A stretch of 64,000 bases of DNA from Pseudodesulfovibrio portus (GCF_026000375.1 NZ_AP026708.1:2234501-2298500); one strand, 5' to 3'; counted from the stretch's first letter, positions 7,637 to 16,894 are shown. The notes: generated from the sequence alone by a model not told the origin. Translations and numbers: made by a program.

Positions 7637-8941
7637 ATGACGTACACGGTAGGAAGGCTGGCTAAACGGCACGGGCTGTCGCGGTCCACGCTGCTGTATT
7701 ACGACCGCATCGGGCTGCTTTCGCCCGGCGGGCACATGAAGGGCGAGTACCGGCAGTACTCCGGGGCCGACGACGCGCGGCTGTCGAAGATATGCGAATA
7801 CCGGCGGGCGGGCATTGCCCTGAAGGAGATCGCGCACATGCTCGACGGGGGGGCTGAAACCTCCGTGGCCGAGGCCCTGGAGAATCGGCTGGGCGAACTG
7901 AACCGGGAGATGGACGACCTGCGCGAGCAGCAGCGGCTCATCGCCGGGTTGCTGGGCCGGGCCGACCTGCTCAAGGAGACCGGCGCCATGGACAAGGCCA
8001 CCTGGGTGTCGCTGCTGTCCGCCGCCGGATTTTCCGAGGAGGACATGCGCAACTGGCACGTCCGCTTCGAGCGCACCGCGCCGGACCAGCACGAGTTGTT
8101 CCTCCGCCGCCTGCACATTCCGGACAGCGAAATCTCGGCCATCCGGGCCATGGCCGCCGCGCCCCACGAGATATTCAACATCAACAAGGAATCAGGCCGG
8201 TTCATGGAGATGTTCTTCAGGATATACGAGGGGCTGGAGCGAGAGGGCCCGGGCAGTCACGAAATGACCAGGCGTGCCTACGCCCTGTGCGAGGGCATGC
8301 CCGACCGCCCGAATATCCTGGAGCTGGGTTGCGGCACGGGCGGGGCCACCATCCCCCTCGCCCGCATCTCCGGCGGCATGATCACGGCCACCGAGATATA
8401 TCGGCCGTTTCTGGACCGGATGGTCGAGCGGGCCAAGGCGGCGGGCGTGGCCGACCGCGTCACGGCGGCGGTCATGGACATGGCCGATGTCCGGGCCGAA
8501 CCCGAGTCCTTCGACTGCATCTGGTGCGAGGGCGCGGCCTACATCATGGGCGTGGACAACGCCCTTGAAGCGTGGAAGCCGTTCCTCAGGCCCGGCGGAT
8601 TCCTGTGCATCACCGACGCGGTCTGGCTGGTGGACCCTGCCGACGCTCCCGCCCCCGTCCGCGAGCACTGGGCCAAGGGGTATCCGGTCATGCGCACCGC
8701 AGCGGCCAACAATCGGGCCGCCGAGGCCGCGGGGTACTCCGTGACGGGCAACTTCACCATGGATGCGTCCTGCTGGGACGCGTTCTACGACGATGTGGAA
8801 AAACGGATCAATGCCATCGAACCCGTGTACGGCGACGATCCCGACGGACGGGCCATAATCGACATGACCCGGGTGGAGATCGACCTGTACCGGAGGTATC
8901 CGGGCATGTACGGGTATGAATTCCACGTCTGGAAAAAATAG
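7637..8941 (+). CDS. MerR-family regulator fused to a SAM methyltransferase
   Basis: A 434-residue fusion. Residues 1-70 form a MerR winged helix (TVGRLAKRHGLSRSTLLYYD, then EYRQYS). Residues 75-110 form the usual coiled-coil dimer helix. Residues 115-210 are a linker of unknown fold. Residues 220-430 are a class I SAM-dependent methyltransferase with motif I ILELGCGTGGATIPL (about 227-241), an acidic TATEIY after strand 2 and FDCIWCEGAAY at strand 4. MerR proteins normally carry a ligand-binding tail, so here the sensor end appears to be an enzyme. Target DNA and methyl acceptor are unknown. The ATG follows GGAGA; a strong terminator follows the gene. Confidence 0.9.
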   Translation: MTYTVGRLAKRHGLSRSTLLYYDRIGLLSPGGHMKGEYRQYSGADDARLSKICEYRRAGIALKEIAHMLDGGAETSVAEALENRLGELNREMDDLREQQRLIAGLLGRADLLKETGAMDKATWVSLLSAAGFSEEDMRNWHVRFERTAPDQHELFLRRLHIPDSEISAIRAMAAAPHEIFNINKESGRFMEMFFRIYEGLEREGPGSHEMTRRAYALCEGMPDRPNILELGCGTGGATIPLARISGGMITATEIYRPFLDRMVERAKAAGVADRVTAAVMDMADVRAEPESFDCIWCEGAAYIMGVDNALEAWKPFLRPGGFLCITDAVWLVDPADAPAPVREHWAKGYPVMRTAAANNRAAEAAGYSVTGNFTMDASCWDAFYDDVEKRINAIEPVYGDDPDGRAIIDMTRVEIDLYRRYPGMYGYEFHVWKK

Positions 8942-8964
8942 CCCCTTCACGCCTTCGGAGATCG

Positions 8965-8997
8965 GGCCCCGCGTGTCGAGCGCGGGGCCTTTTTTTC
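8965..8997 (+). terminator. Rho-independent terminator
   Basis: The stem GGCCCCGCG/CGCGGGGCC (8965-8973 with 8981-8989) and a seven-T run close the SRPBCC-MerR operon. Confidence 0.92.
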
Positions 8998-9245
8998 GTC
9001 TCCGCGCCGACGAAAATGTGCCCCCGGAAATACCGTTTTTGAAATAAGAGCCATTCCTAGCTGGCTCCGGTGTCCATGGAGTGAGACAGGCCAAGGGCTC
9101 CCGGCGATCTCTCGGGAAATTCAAATTTGGGCTGGCGTTTTCAGGTCTCTTTCTGTAGTCTAGACATTCTCTAGCGCCAGCATCTCGGCTCGGCGATTCG
9201 TTCGTAAAAAGTTAAACATTACAAACTGTTAAAAAGGTTCTCTGT

Positions 9246-11489
9246 ATGCCCAAGCTCAAGATGCCCGCCAACCTTCCGGACCCGATCATCAATGAAAACG
9301 CCAAGATAGTATTGAAACGGCGTTATCAGAAAAAGGACGCCGAAGGCATCGTCTATGAGACCACCAAGGAACTCTTCTGGCGGGTGGCATCGGCCATCGC
9401 GGAAGAGGAGGGCAAGTACAAGAACTCAAGCTGCAAGCCCGCATCGTTGGCGCGTGACTTCTACGACCTGATGACCTCCTACCGGTTTCTGCCCAACTCC
9501 CCCACGCTGATGAACGCGGGCACGGACATCGGGCAGCTGGCGGCCTGTTTCGTCCTGCCGGTGGAGGATGACATCGAGGGCATCTTCGACGCGGTCAAGC
9601 ACGCGGCCATGATCCACAAGTCCGGCGGCGGCACGGGCTTCTCCTTCTCCCGGCTCCGGGCCAAGGATTCCGTGGTCGGCTCCACCGGCGGCGTGGCTTC
9701 CGGCCCGCTGTCGTTCCTCAAGATTTTCAACTGCGCCACCGAGCAGATCAAGCAGGGCGGCACCCGGCGCGGGGCCAACATGGGCATCCTGCGCGTAGAC
9801 CATCCGGATATCATGGAGTTCATCAAGGCCAAGGAGCGGGACGGCGACCTGAACAACTTCAACCTGTCCATCGCCCTGACCGAGACCTTCATGAAGGCCG
9901 TCGAGAAGAAGGAGGACTACGATCTCGTGGCCCCCAACTCCGGCGAGACCGTGGGCACCCTCAACGCCCGCGAGGTGTTCAACATCCTGGTGCAGAAGGC
10001 CTGGGAGTCCGGCGATCCGGGCATCGTGTTCCTGGACCGCATCAATCGCGACAACCCGACCCCCAAGCTGGGCGAGATCGAGTCCACCAACCCGTGCGGC
10101 GAACAGCCCCTGCTGCCCTACGAGGCCTGCAACCTCGGCTCCATCAACCTCGGCAAGTGCTACGCCAAGGGCAGGAACGGCAAGGATTCCGAGGTGGACT
10201 GGGACGAGCTCAAGCGCATCGTCCACCTGTCCGTCCGCTTCCTGGACAACGTCATCGACGCCTCCCAGTATCCCCTGGAGCAGATCACCAGGATGGTCGA
10301 GACCAACCGCAAGATCGGCCTGGGCGTCATGGGCTGGGCGGACCTGCTCTACCAGCTCAAGATTCCGTACAACTCCCAGACCGCCGTGGACCTGGCCGAG
10401 CGGGTCATGAAGTTCGTCCACGACGAGTCCCGGTCCGCGTCCAAGATTCTGGCCGCCGAGCGCGGCGCGTTCCCGGCCTACCCGGAGTCCACCTTCGGCG
10501 AGGCCAACCTCGGCCCCTACCGCAACGCCACCACCACGACCATCGCGCCCACCGGCACCCTGTCCATCATCGGCGGCTGCTCCTCCGGCGTTGAGCCGCT
10601 GTTCGCCCTGTCCTTCGTGCGCAACGTCATGGACAACGACAAGCTGGTGGAGACCAACCCGTTCTTCGAGCAGGCCGTCAAGGACGTGGACGCCTATTCC
10701 GGCAAGCTCATGGAGGAGATCGCCAAGGTCGGCTCCATCAGGAAGATGGACCACCTGCCCGAGGAATTGCGCAAGATTTTCGTCACCTCCATGGACATCG
10801 AGCCCATCTGGCATCTCAAGATGCAGGCCGCCTTCCAGAAATTCACGGACAACGCGGTGTCCAAGACCGTGAACCTGCCCGCTTCCGCCACCAAGGAAGA
10901 CATCTGGGACATCTACTGGAAGGCCTACGAATACGGCTGCAAGGGCGTCACGGTCTACCGCGACGGGTCCAAGACCTCTCAGGTCCTGTGCACCGGCGAC
11001 GGCGACAAGAAGAAGGACAAGGCCAAGGGCGAGTCCGTGGTCAAGTCCCGCCCGGACGTGATCTACGGCTTCACCCAGAAGATCCCCACGGGCCTGGGCA
11101 TGCTGTTCCTGACCGTCAACGAGATGGACGGCAAGCCGTTCGAGGTCTTCGCCACCATCGGCAAGTCCGGCGGGTCCATCACGGCCAAGGCCGAGGCCAT
11201 CGGCCGTCTCGTGTCCCTGGCCCTGCGCTCCGGCGTTGAGGTGCGCGAGATCGTGCAGCAGCTCAAGGGCATCGGCGGCGAGAACCCGAAGTTCATGAAG
11301 AAGCACCTGGTCAAGTCCATCCCGGACGCCATCGCCCACGTGTTCGAGTCCCGCTACCTGAGCGGCGAGAACGTGGACGGCAACGTGGCCTCCCTGAACA
11401 AGGAACTCTGCCCCGACTGCGGCGAGCCCCTCGTGTTCGAGGAAGGCTGCCACATCTGCAAGTCCTGCGCCTACACCAAGTGCGGGTAA
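9246..11489 (+). CDS. nrdJ: Adenosylcobalamin-dependent ribonucleotide reductase (class II)
   Basis: Reduces ribonucleotides to deoxyribonucleotides for DNA synthesis, using B12 to make the thiyl radical, so it works with or without oxygen. The 747 residues include an early redox Cys (C101 in LAACFVLP), the active-site C284 in NPCGEQ followed by ACNLGSINL, PTGTLSIIGG, a TSCPD-type domain around residues 600-680 (GKSGGSITAKAEAIGRL), and a C-terminal CPDCG...CHICKSC-type cysteine cluster that probably shuttles disulfides. The 250 bases upstream hold no gene; I saw an inverted pair GCTGGCG...CGCCAGC but no clear NrdR box or cobalamin riboswitch. Confidence 0.96.
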   Translation: MPKLKMPANLPDPIINENAKIVLKRRYQKKDAEGIVYETTKELFWRVASAIAEEEGKYKNSSCKPASLARDFYDLMTSYRFLPNSPTLMNAGTDIGQLAACFVLPVEDDIEGIFDAVKHAAMIHKSGGGTGFSFSRLRAKDSVVGSTGGVASGPLSFLKIFNCATEQIKQGGTRRGANMGILRVDHPDIMEFIKAKERDGDLNNFNLSIALTETFMKAVEKKEDYDLVAPNSGETVGTLNAREVFNILVQKAWESGDPGIVFLDRINRDNPTPKLGEIESTNPCGEQPLLPYEACNLGSINLGKCYAKGRNGKDSEVDWDELKRIVHLSVRFLDNVIDASQYPLEQITRMVETNRKIGLGVMGWADLLYQLKIPYNSQTAVDLAERVMKFVHDESRSASKILAAERGAFPAYPESTFGEANLGPYRNATTTTIAPTGTLSIIGGCSSGVEPLFALSFVRNVMDNDKLVETNPFFEQAVKDVDAYSGKLMEEIAKVGSIRKMDHLPEELRKIFVTSMDIEPIWHLKMQAAFQKFTDNAVSKTVNLPASATKEDIWDIYWKAYEYGCKGVTVYRDGSKTSQVLCTGDGDKKKDKAKGESVVKSRPDVIYGFTQKIPTGLGMLFLTVNEMDGKPFEVFATIGKSGGSITAKAEAIGRLVSLALRSGVEVREIVQQLKGIGGENPKFMKKHLVKSIPDAIAHVFESRYLSGENVDGNVASLNKELCPDCGEPLVFEEGCHICKSCAYTKCG

Positions 11490-11504
11490 ATTCGTCTCCG
11501 ACGG

Positions 11505-11595
11505 CCGGGGGAAGGGGAGGAAAAAACCTTTGAAAAGGGTTTTTCCTCCCCTGCCCCCGGACCCCCATCCCCTCCTTTTTCTAAACTTTTTATAG
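11505..11595 (-). repeat. Interspersed hairpin repeat, copy R1 (after nrdJ)
   Basis: A long G/C stem spans 11505-11560, starting CCGGGGGAAGGGGAGG and ending CCTCCCCTGCCCCCGG, with loop region ACCTTTGAAAAGGGT. It is followed by GGACCCCCATCCCCTCC, then TTTTTCTAAACTTTTT. Read on the minus strand it matches the elements at 28759-28857 and 51266-51366 nearly base for base. Here it starts 16 bases after the nrdJ stop and probably also serves as its terminator. Confidence 0.85.
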
Positions 11596-11719
11596 GCGCA
11601 TTCGCGCGGTTGCACTGCTTTGGCAAGGTGCGTCACTGTTCCTTCGATGTGACGCCTGCGGTCGGTTGCGCTTTACAGGAATGGTTCTTCCTTCTATCTT
11701 TGATGATGGAGGAAGAGCC

Positions 11720-12730
11720 ATGTCCGGATTGAACAGCGTATTGGATCGTCGGCGGTTTATCAGGAACGTCATCATGTTGGGGGCCGGTATCCTTTCGGGG
11801 GTCGGGCTGCCCGCGCCCGTGTTCGCGCGGGGGAAGTCCAGGGTGGTCCTGGTCAAAACCGATGATCGGGCTCTGGGCGTGGCCCGGGCTCTGGCCGAGT
11901 TCGACCTGTCCGGGTTCCGGGGCGCGACCGTGGCCCTCAAGGCCAACTACAACAGCGCGGACCCGTTCCCCGCCTCCACCCACCCGGACACGCTCCGGGC
12001 GTTGACGCAGGGCCTCAAGGACGCCGGGGCCGGGCCCATGGCCCTGGTGGAGCGGAGCGGCATGGGCGTCACCGCCAGGGTGCTCGAGGAGCTGGGGGTC
12101 CATGACGTGGCCCGCGAGGTCGGGTTCAAGGTGGTGGTCATGGACCGGCTCGGCGCGGACGGCTACGTGCACCACGCGCCGCTCGACAGCCACTGGAAGA
12201 AGGGGTTTCTGCTGGAGCGCCACTTCGCCGAGGCGGACCGCGTGGTCCAGACCTGCTGCCTCAAGACCCACCAGTACGGCGGCCACTTCACCCTGTCGCT
12301 GAAAAACGCGGTGGGTGCCGTGGCCAAGTACGACCCGGCAACCGGCTACAACTACATGAACGAGCTGCACGGCTCGCGCCGGCAGCGCACCCTCATCGCC
12401 GAGATCAGCCAGGTTTTCCGCAACGACCTGATCGTCATGGACGGTCTCCGTGCGTTCGTCTCCGGCGGCCCGCACGCGGGCAGACAGGTGGAGCCGGGCG
12501 TGATCGTCGTCGGGACCGACCCCGTGGCCGTTGACGCCGTCGGCGTGGCCATCCTGCGCCTGTACGGGACCACCCCCGAGGTCGCCCGGGGAGCCGTCTT
12601 CGAACAGGAGCAGATCGCCCGGGCCGTCGAACTCGGCCTGGGGGCCGCCACCCCCGAAGACATCGAGCTGGTCCCCCTGGGACCGGACGCTGACAACCTG
12701 GCGCGGCGGGTGCGGGAGGAGCTGGCGTGA
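11720..12730 (+). CDS. Tat-exported DUF362 domain protein
   Basis: A 336-residue protein. The ATG at 11720 follows GGAGG; an earlier in-frame ATG at 11666 lacks a site. The N-terminus has a twin-arginine signal (DRRRFIRNVIMLGAGIL, cleavage likely after PVFA), so it is probably folded before export. The body matches DUF362: VALKANYNSADPFPASTHPD, an internal CCLKTHQYGGHFTLSLKNAVG and the closing VGTDPVAVDAVGVAIL. DUF362 proteins often occur beside or fused to ferredoxin domains, but none is present here. The function is not established. It overlaps the HAD gene by 4 bases, implying coupled translation. Confidence 0.9.
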   Translation: MSGLNSVLDRRRFIRNVIMLGAGILSGVGLPAPVFARGKSRVVLVKTDDRALGVARALAEFDLSGFRGATVALKANYNSADPFPASTHPDTLRALTQGLKDAGAGPMALVERSGMGVTARVLEELGVHDVAREVGFKVVVMDRLGADGYVHHAPLDSHWKKGFLLERHFAEADRVVQTCCLKTHQYGGHFTLSLKNAVGAVAKYDPATGYNYMNELHGSRRQRTLIAEISQVFRNDLIVMDGLRAFVSGGPHAGRQVEPGVIVVGTDPVAVDAVGVAILRLYGTTPEVARGAVFEQEQIARAVELGLGAATPEDIELVPLGPDADNLARRVREELA

Positions 12731-13458
12731 GGTCCGGAACCGGCGCGCCGCGTTTCATCGACGGCTTCGACGTCATCCTGCTCGACGTCCAGAAGACGTT
12801 CATGTTCGGTGTGGACCGGTTCGGCCCCGAAGAGAATTTCGCCGACACCTACCGGGGCATGGGCGGCGACCGCCTGGGGGACGCGGCCGTCAACGCCGTG
12901 ATCCGCACCAGCTTCGAGTATCTCATCAGCCGGTACGGCGACTCGGCCTATTTCGACGACTTTCCGAGTCTGGACCAGGCAATGGCGGCCGCGAAGGAAG
13001 CCGAAGGCCTGGACCCGGAGGAGCTGCGGCTTCTTCAGCGGACATTCGCCCGTCACGAGTGCGGCACCGTCTCCCCGGAGTACGCCGGTTTGCTCATGGA
13101 ACTCGCCGCCACCCACCGGCTGGGCATCGTATCCAACATCTGGGCGTCCAAGGACACCTGGCTCGACGAATTTCGCGGTTCCGGCATCCTGCACCTGTTC
13201 GAGAAGATGGTCTTTTCCTCGGATTTCCGCAGCATCAAGCCGTCGCCCGCGCTCTTCCGGGAGGCGGTGGGGGCCTTTGACGCGCCCCTGGACAGGATTC
13301 TTTTCGTCGGGGACAGCCCGGCTTATGACATCGCCGGGGCAAAGGGCGCGGGGCTGGCCGCCGTGCTGACCCTCAACCACGGCCCGATACCCGACCTCGA
13401 TCCACCCCCTGACAGGATGCTGGACGACCTGTTCGGCCTGATCCGGGAGCCTCTCTAG
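12727..13458 (+). CDS. HAD-superfamily hydrolase with altered motif I
   Basis: A 243-residue cytoplasmic HAD protein. The GTG start overlaps the DUF362 stop (GTGA). Motif II is IVSN, motif III is the Lys in SIKPSPALF, motif IV is GDSPAYD. Motif I reads ILLDVQKTF (D20, Q22, T24): the nucleophile Asp is kept but the second Asp, the general acid/base of phosphatases, is Gln. It may therefore be a weak phosphatase or use another chemistry. The closest overall shape is the haloacid dehalogenase/phosphoglycolate-phosphatase type with a helical cap between residues 30 and 110. The substrate is unknown. Confidence 0.88.
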   Translation: MRSGTGAPRFIDGFDVILLDVQKTFMFGVDRFGPEENFADTYRGMGGDRLGDAAVNAVIRTSFEYLISRYGDSAYFDDFPSLDQAMAAAKEAEGLDPEELRLLQRTFARHECGTVSPEYAGLLMELAATHRLGIVSNIWASKDTWLDEFRGSGILHLFEKMVFSSDFRSIKPSPALFREAVGAFDAPLDRILFVGDSPAYDIAGAKGAGLAAVLTLNHGPIPDLDPPPDRMLDDLFGLIREPL

Positions 13459-14828
13459 GCCATTATCTCGAACTCGGACGTTCCGGGAGTGACCTCGCCC
13501 CTGAGATAGCCCCACTGCACCAGCCGCGAGTAGGCATGGTTCGCGGCGTCGCCCTCGCGCACCTTCTGCAGGTACTTGTAGTATTCCTGGGCCGCTTCCT
13601 TGCGGTTGCCCATCTTTTCCTGGGAATACCCCTTGTAGAATCCGACCATGGGGTTGCCGGGCAGGGCCTTGTCGTAGGCCTGGAAGCCGTCGTAGGCGCG
13701 GGAGTATTTCTTGGCGTTGAGGGCGAGCAGGCCGGTCATGGCGCTGGCCTGGGCCTCCTCGGGGTAGACCTGGTGGGCGTGTTCGGCGTAGGCCAGGGCC
13801 TCGTCGTATTTCTTTTGGGCGGCCAGGAGCTTGGACATGATCAGCAGCCCGGCGTAATCGTCCGGCACCTGGAGCAGGGCCGTGCGCATGGTGGTTTCGG
13901 CCTCGTCGTATTGCTTCTTGCCGCCGAGTTTTTCCGCCTTCTGCATGTCCTTGATGGCCGGGCCGATGGCGCGCAGCTTGGCGGTGTTGTCCATGTACCG
14001 CTCGCGGTAAAAGGCGTATTGCTTTGCGCCGAGATATTTGGTGTTGGCCCGCTGGCGGGCAGTGGCCAGCCGCTCTGAGCTCATGGGATGGGTGGAGAAC
14101 ATGACCTCCAGGGCGCTCGGTTCGCGGTCGTGCTGTTCGTTGAGCATCTCCATGAGCCCGATCATGCCGTCCGGGTTGTAGTCCGCGTTGGTCATGTACT
14201 GCATACCCAGGGCGTCGGCCTGGCGCTCGTCGTCGCGGGAGTAGGAGGCCAGGAGCAGCCCCACCCCTATGCCGCCGAGGCCGCCGGCCACCGCGCCCCA
14301 GGTGTTGCCGTACTTGGCCCCGATGAGCGCGCCGCCCAGCCCCGCAGCCCCGCTGATGAGTATCTGTGAACTCATGCGCGAGGCCGTGTGCCGGGCGTTG
14401 ACGTGGCCGATCTCGTGGCCGAGCAGGGCGGCCAGCTCGGCCTCGTTGTCCACCTCGAGCATGATGCCGCGCGTGCAGGCGATGGTCCCGCCGGGAAAGG
14501 CGTAGGCGTTGACGTAGTTGGCGTTGACCACGTTGTAGTTGAAGGGCATGTGCGGCCGGTGCGAGGTGTCGGACAGGGATTTGCCCACCTTGCCCACGTA
14601 GTCGTCGAGGTCCATGCTCCGCACCACGCCGTAGTCCGTGGACAGCTGCTGCGGCGAGGCCTGCCTGTCCATGGCGATTTCCTGCTGCTCGCTGACCAGC
14701 ATGAGCTGGTTCTCGCCCGTGACCGGGTTCTTTGCGCATCCGGAAAGGGCCGCGCCCGCAACGGTCATCCCGCCCGCCTTGATGAATTCGCGGCGGCTCC
14801 ATCTTTTGATCGTATCTGCATTGCTCAT
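13455..14828 (-). CDS. BepA-like M48 metalloprotease lipoprotein with TPR tail
   Basis: A 457-residue envelope protein, likely an outer-membrane quality-control protease/chaperone. The N-terminus combines a twin-arginine-like SRREFIKAGG with a lipobox ALSGC (C31). The zinc motif HEIGH is at residues 138-142, with the third ligand Glu likely in DDERQADALGMQY. A hydrophobic glycine-rich segment follows. Residues 290-440 hold TPR repeats, as in BepA/YfgC. GGAG precedes the ATG. Its stop codon overlaps the stop of the convergent HAD gene (shared CTAG), with no terminator between them. Confidence 0.94.
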   Translation of the reverse strand: MSNADTIKRWSRREFIKAGGMTVAGAALSGCAKNPVTGENQLMLVSEQQEIAMDRQASPQQLSTDYGVVRSMDLDDYVGKVGKSLSDTSHRPHMPFNYNVVNANYVNAYAFPGGTIACTRGIMLEVDNEAELAALLGHEIGHVNARHTASRMSSQILISGAAGLGGALIGAKYGNTWGAVAGGLGGIGVGLLLASYSRDDERQADALGMQYMTNADYNPDGMIGLMEMLNEQHDREPSALEVMFSTHPMSSERLATARQRANTKYLGAKQYAFYRERYMDNTAKLRAIGPAIKDMQKAEKLGGKKQYDEAETTMRTALLQVPDDYAGLLIMSKLLAAQKKYDEALAYAEHAHQVYPEEAQASAMTGLLALNAKKYSRAYDGFQAYDKALPGNPMVGFYKGYSQEKMGNRKEAAQEYYKYLQKVREGDAANHAYSRLVQWGYLRGEVTPGTSEFEIMA

Positions 14829-14965
14829 GGTTTTCTCCGAGGTGTTGACCGACAGTACCGCAAACCGGGCCCGGTGTTCAAGTCGGGCAGGCGGTTGACA
14901 GCGGTTCGGGCTTGTCGCATCATCGCCTTAACACGGCAACTTAACTACGTTTTTGTAGGTTTAAA

Positions 14966-15682
14966 ATGGACAAATTTCTCATCGTCAGGACCGGCGGCAC
15001 GTTCCCGGATTACGCACGGAAGCGCAAGGATTTCGAGCACTGGACCGCTGAGGGCATGGGCCTTGCGGACGGCCAATGGCTGTGCGTGGACGTGCAGGCG
15101 GGCGAGCCCCTGCCCGACCCGGCGGGGTTCGCGGGCGCGGCCATGACCGGTTCCCACGACATGGTCACGGACGGCATGCAGTGGATTCACGACACCAAGG
15201 CGTGGGTCTGCCGGGCCGTGGACGCGGGCTTGCCGCTGCTCGGCATCTGCTTCGGCCACCAGCTCATGGCCGACGCCCTGGGCGGCGAGGCTGGCTACCA
15301 CCCTGACGGCGTGGAGATCGGCACGGCGGACATCACCCTGACGGCCGAGGCCGGGGCCGACCCGTTGCTCGTCGGCCTGCCCGCAGTGTTCAAGGGCCAC
15401 GTCACCCATTCCCAGACCGCGCTCAGGGTCCCGCCCGGCGCGGCCCTGCTGGCCACGGGCACCCACGACCCGCACCAGTGCTTCCGTGTGGGCGAGCATG
15501 CCTGGGGCGTCCAGTTCCACCCGGAGTTCGACGCCGACGCCATTCGCCACTACATCGACATGCGCGAGGCGGACCTGCTGCAAGAGGGGTGCGACGTGAC
15601 CGGCATACGGGCCACGGTCTGCGACACCCCGGAGTCGGCCTCTTTGCTCGTGAGGTTCGTGGAGTATTGCCGGAAACGGTGA
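14966..15682 (+). CDS. Class I glutamine amidotransferase-like protein
   Basis: A 238-residue single-domain GATase. The catalytic triad is visible: C95 in LLGICFGHQL, and H185 with E187 in GVQFHPEF. It resembles the stand-alone GMP-synthase-like GATase group rather than a subunit of a named biosynthetic enzyme, and no synthetase partner is adjacent. It may hydrolyse glutamine or gamma-glutamyl compounds. The ATG at 14966 has only a weak site (TAGGT). It is divergent from the M48 gene and convergent with the binding protein. Confidence 0.9.
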   Translation: MDKFLIVRTGGTFPDYARKRKDFEHWTAEGMGLADGQWLCVDVQAGEPLPDPAGFAGAAMTGSHDMVTDGMQWIHDTKAWVCRAVDAGLPLLGICFGHQLMADALGGEAGYHPDGVEIGTADITLTAEAGADPLLVGLPAVFKGHVTHSQTALRVPPGAALLATGTHDPHQCFRVGEHAWGVQFHPEFDADAIRHYIDMREADLLQEGCDVTGIRATVCDTPESASLLVRFVEYCRKR

Positions 15683-15698
15683 TCGGTTCCAGGGGCGG

Positions 15699-16457
15699 CT
15701 ATGGCGAGGGGCTGGTGTTCCACCGGCCTTCGGCCCACAATTCCCTGAGGGCCTTCTCCAGCAGCGGGACGAGCCGCGCGTTATTCTTGTGCACGTAGTG
15801 ATAGAGGGGCTGGCAGGAGGCGGGCGGATTCAGTCTGCGGACGTGCTTGTTCCAGTCCCCTTTTTTGCTGAGGACCGCCTCGACGCTGAGGGCGCTCCCC
15901 AGGACCATATCCACCCGCTTCTCGACCAGCATGGCCATGAGCTTGTCATAGTCGCTGACCATCTCCGCAGTTCGGCAGTTCAGGAGGTCCTTTGCCCACT
16001 GCACGCCGAAGACCGCACAGACCTTCAATTCATTCAGCAGGTTCGGGCTGTATCGCCGTATCGGCGACCTGTCCAGGACATAGGCGCATGCGAGCAGGTC
16101 GATGACCTTGACCGGGACGCGCACGAGATCGGGATAGTTTTTCTCGATGCCTTCTATGCGGCCCACCTCGCCGTCCACGCTGCCCTCGTCGGCGGATTGG
16201 AGCGACCGCTTGTGCGGCATGGGGACGAATTCCACGGCGAGCCCGGCCCGTTCGTAGGCGGACTGCACCCTTTCTTTGGCAATGGCATGGATGGCCGCTC
16301 CGGGCGAGTAACTGATCCGGTATGTCCTTTGCGCCGCGCAGGGCGCAGCCGCGAACAGGACGGCCAGGAACGTGGCAGTGACGAGCCCGCGTCCAAGGAG
16401 CCGGAATCGGGGGCCGAATGGCTGCGGTCGATGTGTGGGCGGCGGGTTTTTCGTCAT
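15699..16457 (-). CDS. Periplasmic substrate-binding-like protein
   Basis: A 252-residue exported protein: a long basic N-terminus, then a hydrophobic segment (LVTATFLAVLFAAAP) and a likely cleavage after CAA. The mature part resembles the amino-acid-type periplasmic binding fold (SBP_bac_3): YRISYSPGAAIHAIAKERV at the start, IDLLACAYVLDRSPI and MLVEKRVDMVLGSALSVEA in the second lobe. No ABC transporter gene is nearby, so it may be an orphan sensor or binding protein. The ATG has no good ribosome site, so the start is uncertain. Confidence 0.8.
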   Translation of the reverse strand: MTKNPPPTHRPQPFGPRFRLLGRGLVTATFLAVLFAAAPCAAQRTYRISYSPGAAIHAIAKERVQSAYERAGLAVEFVPMPHKRSLQSADEGSVDGEVGRIEGIEKNYPDLVRVPVKVIDLLACAYVLDRSPIRRYSPNLLNELKVCAVFGVQWAKDLLNCRTAEMVSDYDKLMAMLVEKRVDMVLGSALSVEAVLSKKGDWNKHVRRLNPPASCQPLYHYVHKNNARLVPLLEKALRELWAEGRWNTSPSP

Positions 16458-16648
16458 TATTCTTATATGTAGCGCAATCGGAGCAACGGAGTAAGGGTTG
16501 TGGGGTTATAATCTGTGTCTTTCCCATGAGTAGGTGGGTCATGGTGGAGAAAAACTGCGCAATTGGGTTGGTTGATCGCGCAAATCCGGTTTTCATTGCC
16601 ACAAAAGCGAATGTAATATACCCAGTTGGATAAACACTGGGGGCTGTC

Positions 16649-16894
16649 ATGAGAGAAGAAGTGATCAGAAAGGCTGAAGCACATCTGGACGGCATGGTTG
16701 TCTTTGATCGGGAGAGTGTGGCGATCAGGGAGAATCCTTCCACGGTGGAAGTCGGGTACAAGGGAACCGCCATCGAGTTGCCGCTGACGCAGTCGGTGAC
16801 CGAGGACGCGGCCCGCTACCTGATCGGCGCGGCGGTCTATTTCGACGCCCAACGCGCCGGCAGGTATCTGTACAACGGCTCCAGGATCGAGTGA
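16649..16894 (+). CDS. Small hypothetical protein (81 residues)
   Basis: An 81-residue soluble protein with no signal peptide and no recognised domain. The ATG follows GGGGGCTG. Predicted content is a short helix, strands (STVEVGYKGTAIELPL) and a helix rich in Ala and aromatic residues (DAARYLIGAAVYFD). A clear terminator 39 bases after the stop supports it as a real transcription unit. Confidence 0.65.
   Translation: MREEVIRKAEAHLDGMVVFDRESVAIRENPSTVEVGYKGTAIELPLTQSVTEDAARYLIGAAVYFDAQRAGRYLYNGSRIE

Noticed and set aside
9000-9245. Possible cobalamin riboswitch or NrdR box before nrdJ
   Set aside because: I looked for the B12-box core and for paired NrdR dyads and saw neither; only a GCTGGCG/CGCCAGC inverted pair remains.
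9426-11636. Long minus-strand frame antisense to nrdJ
   Set aside because: No recognisable domain, no ribosome site, and nrdJ accounts for the whole interval.
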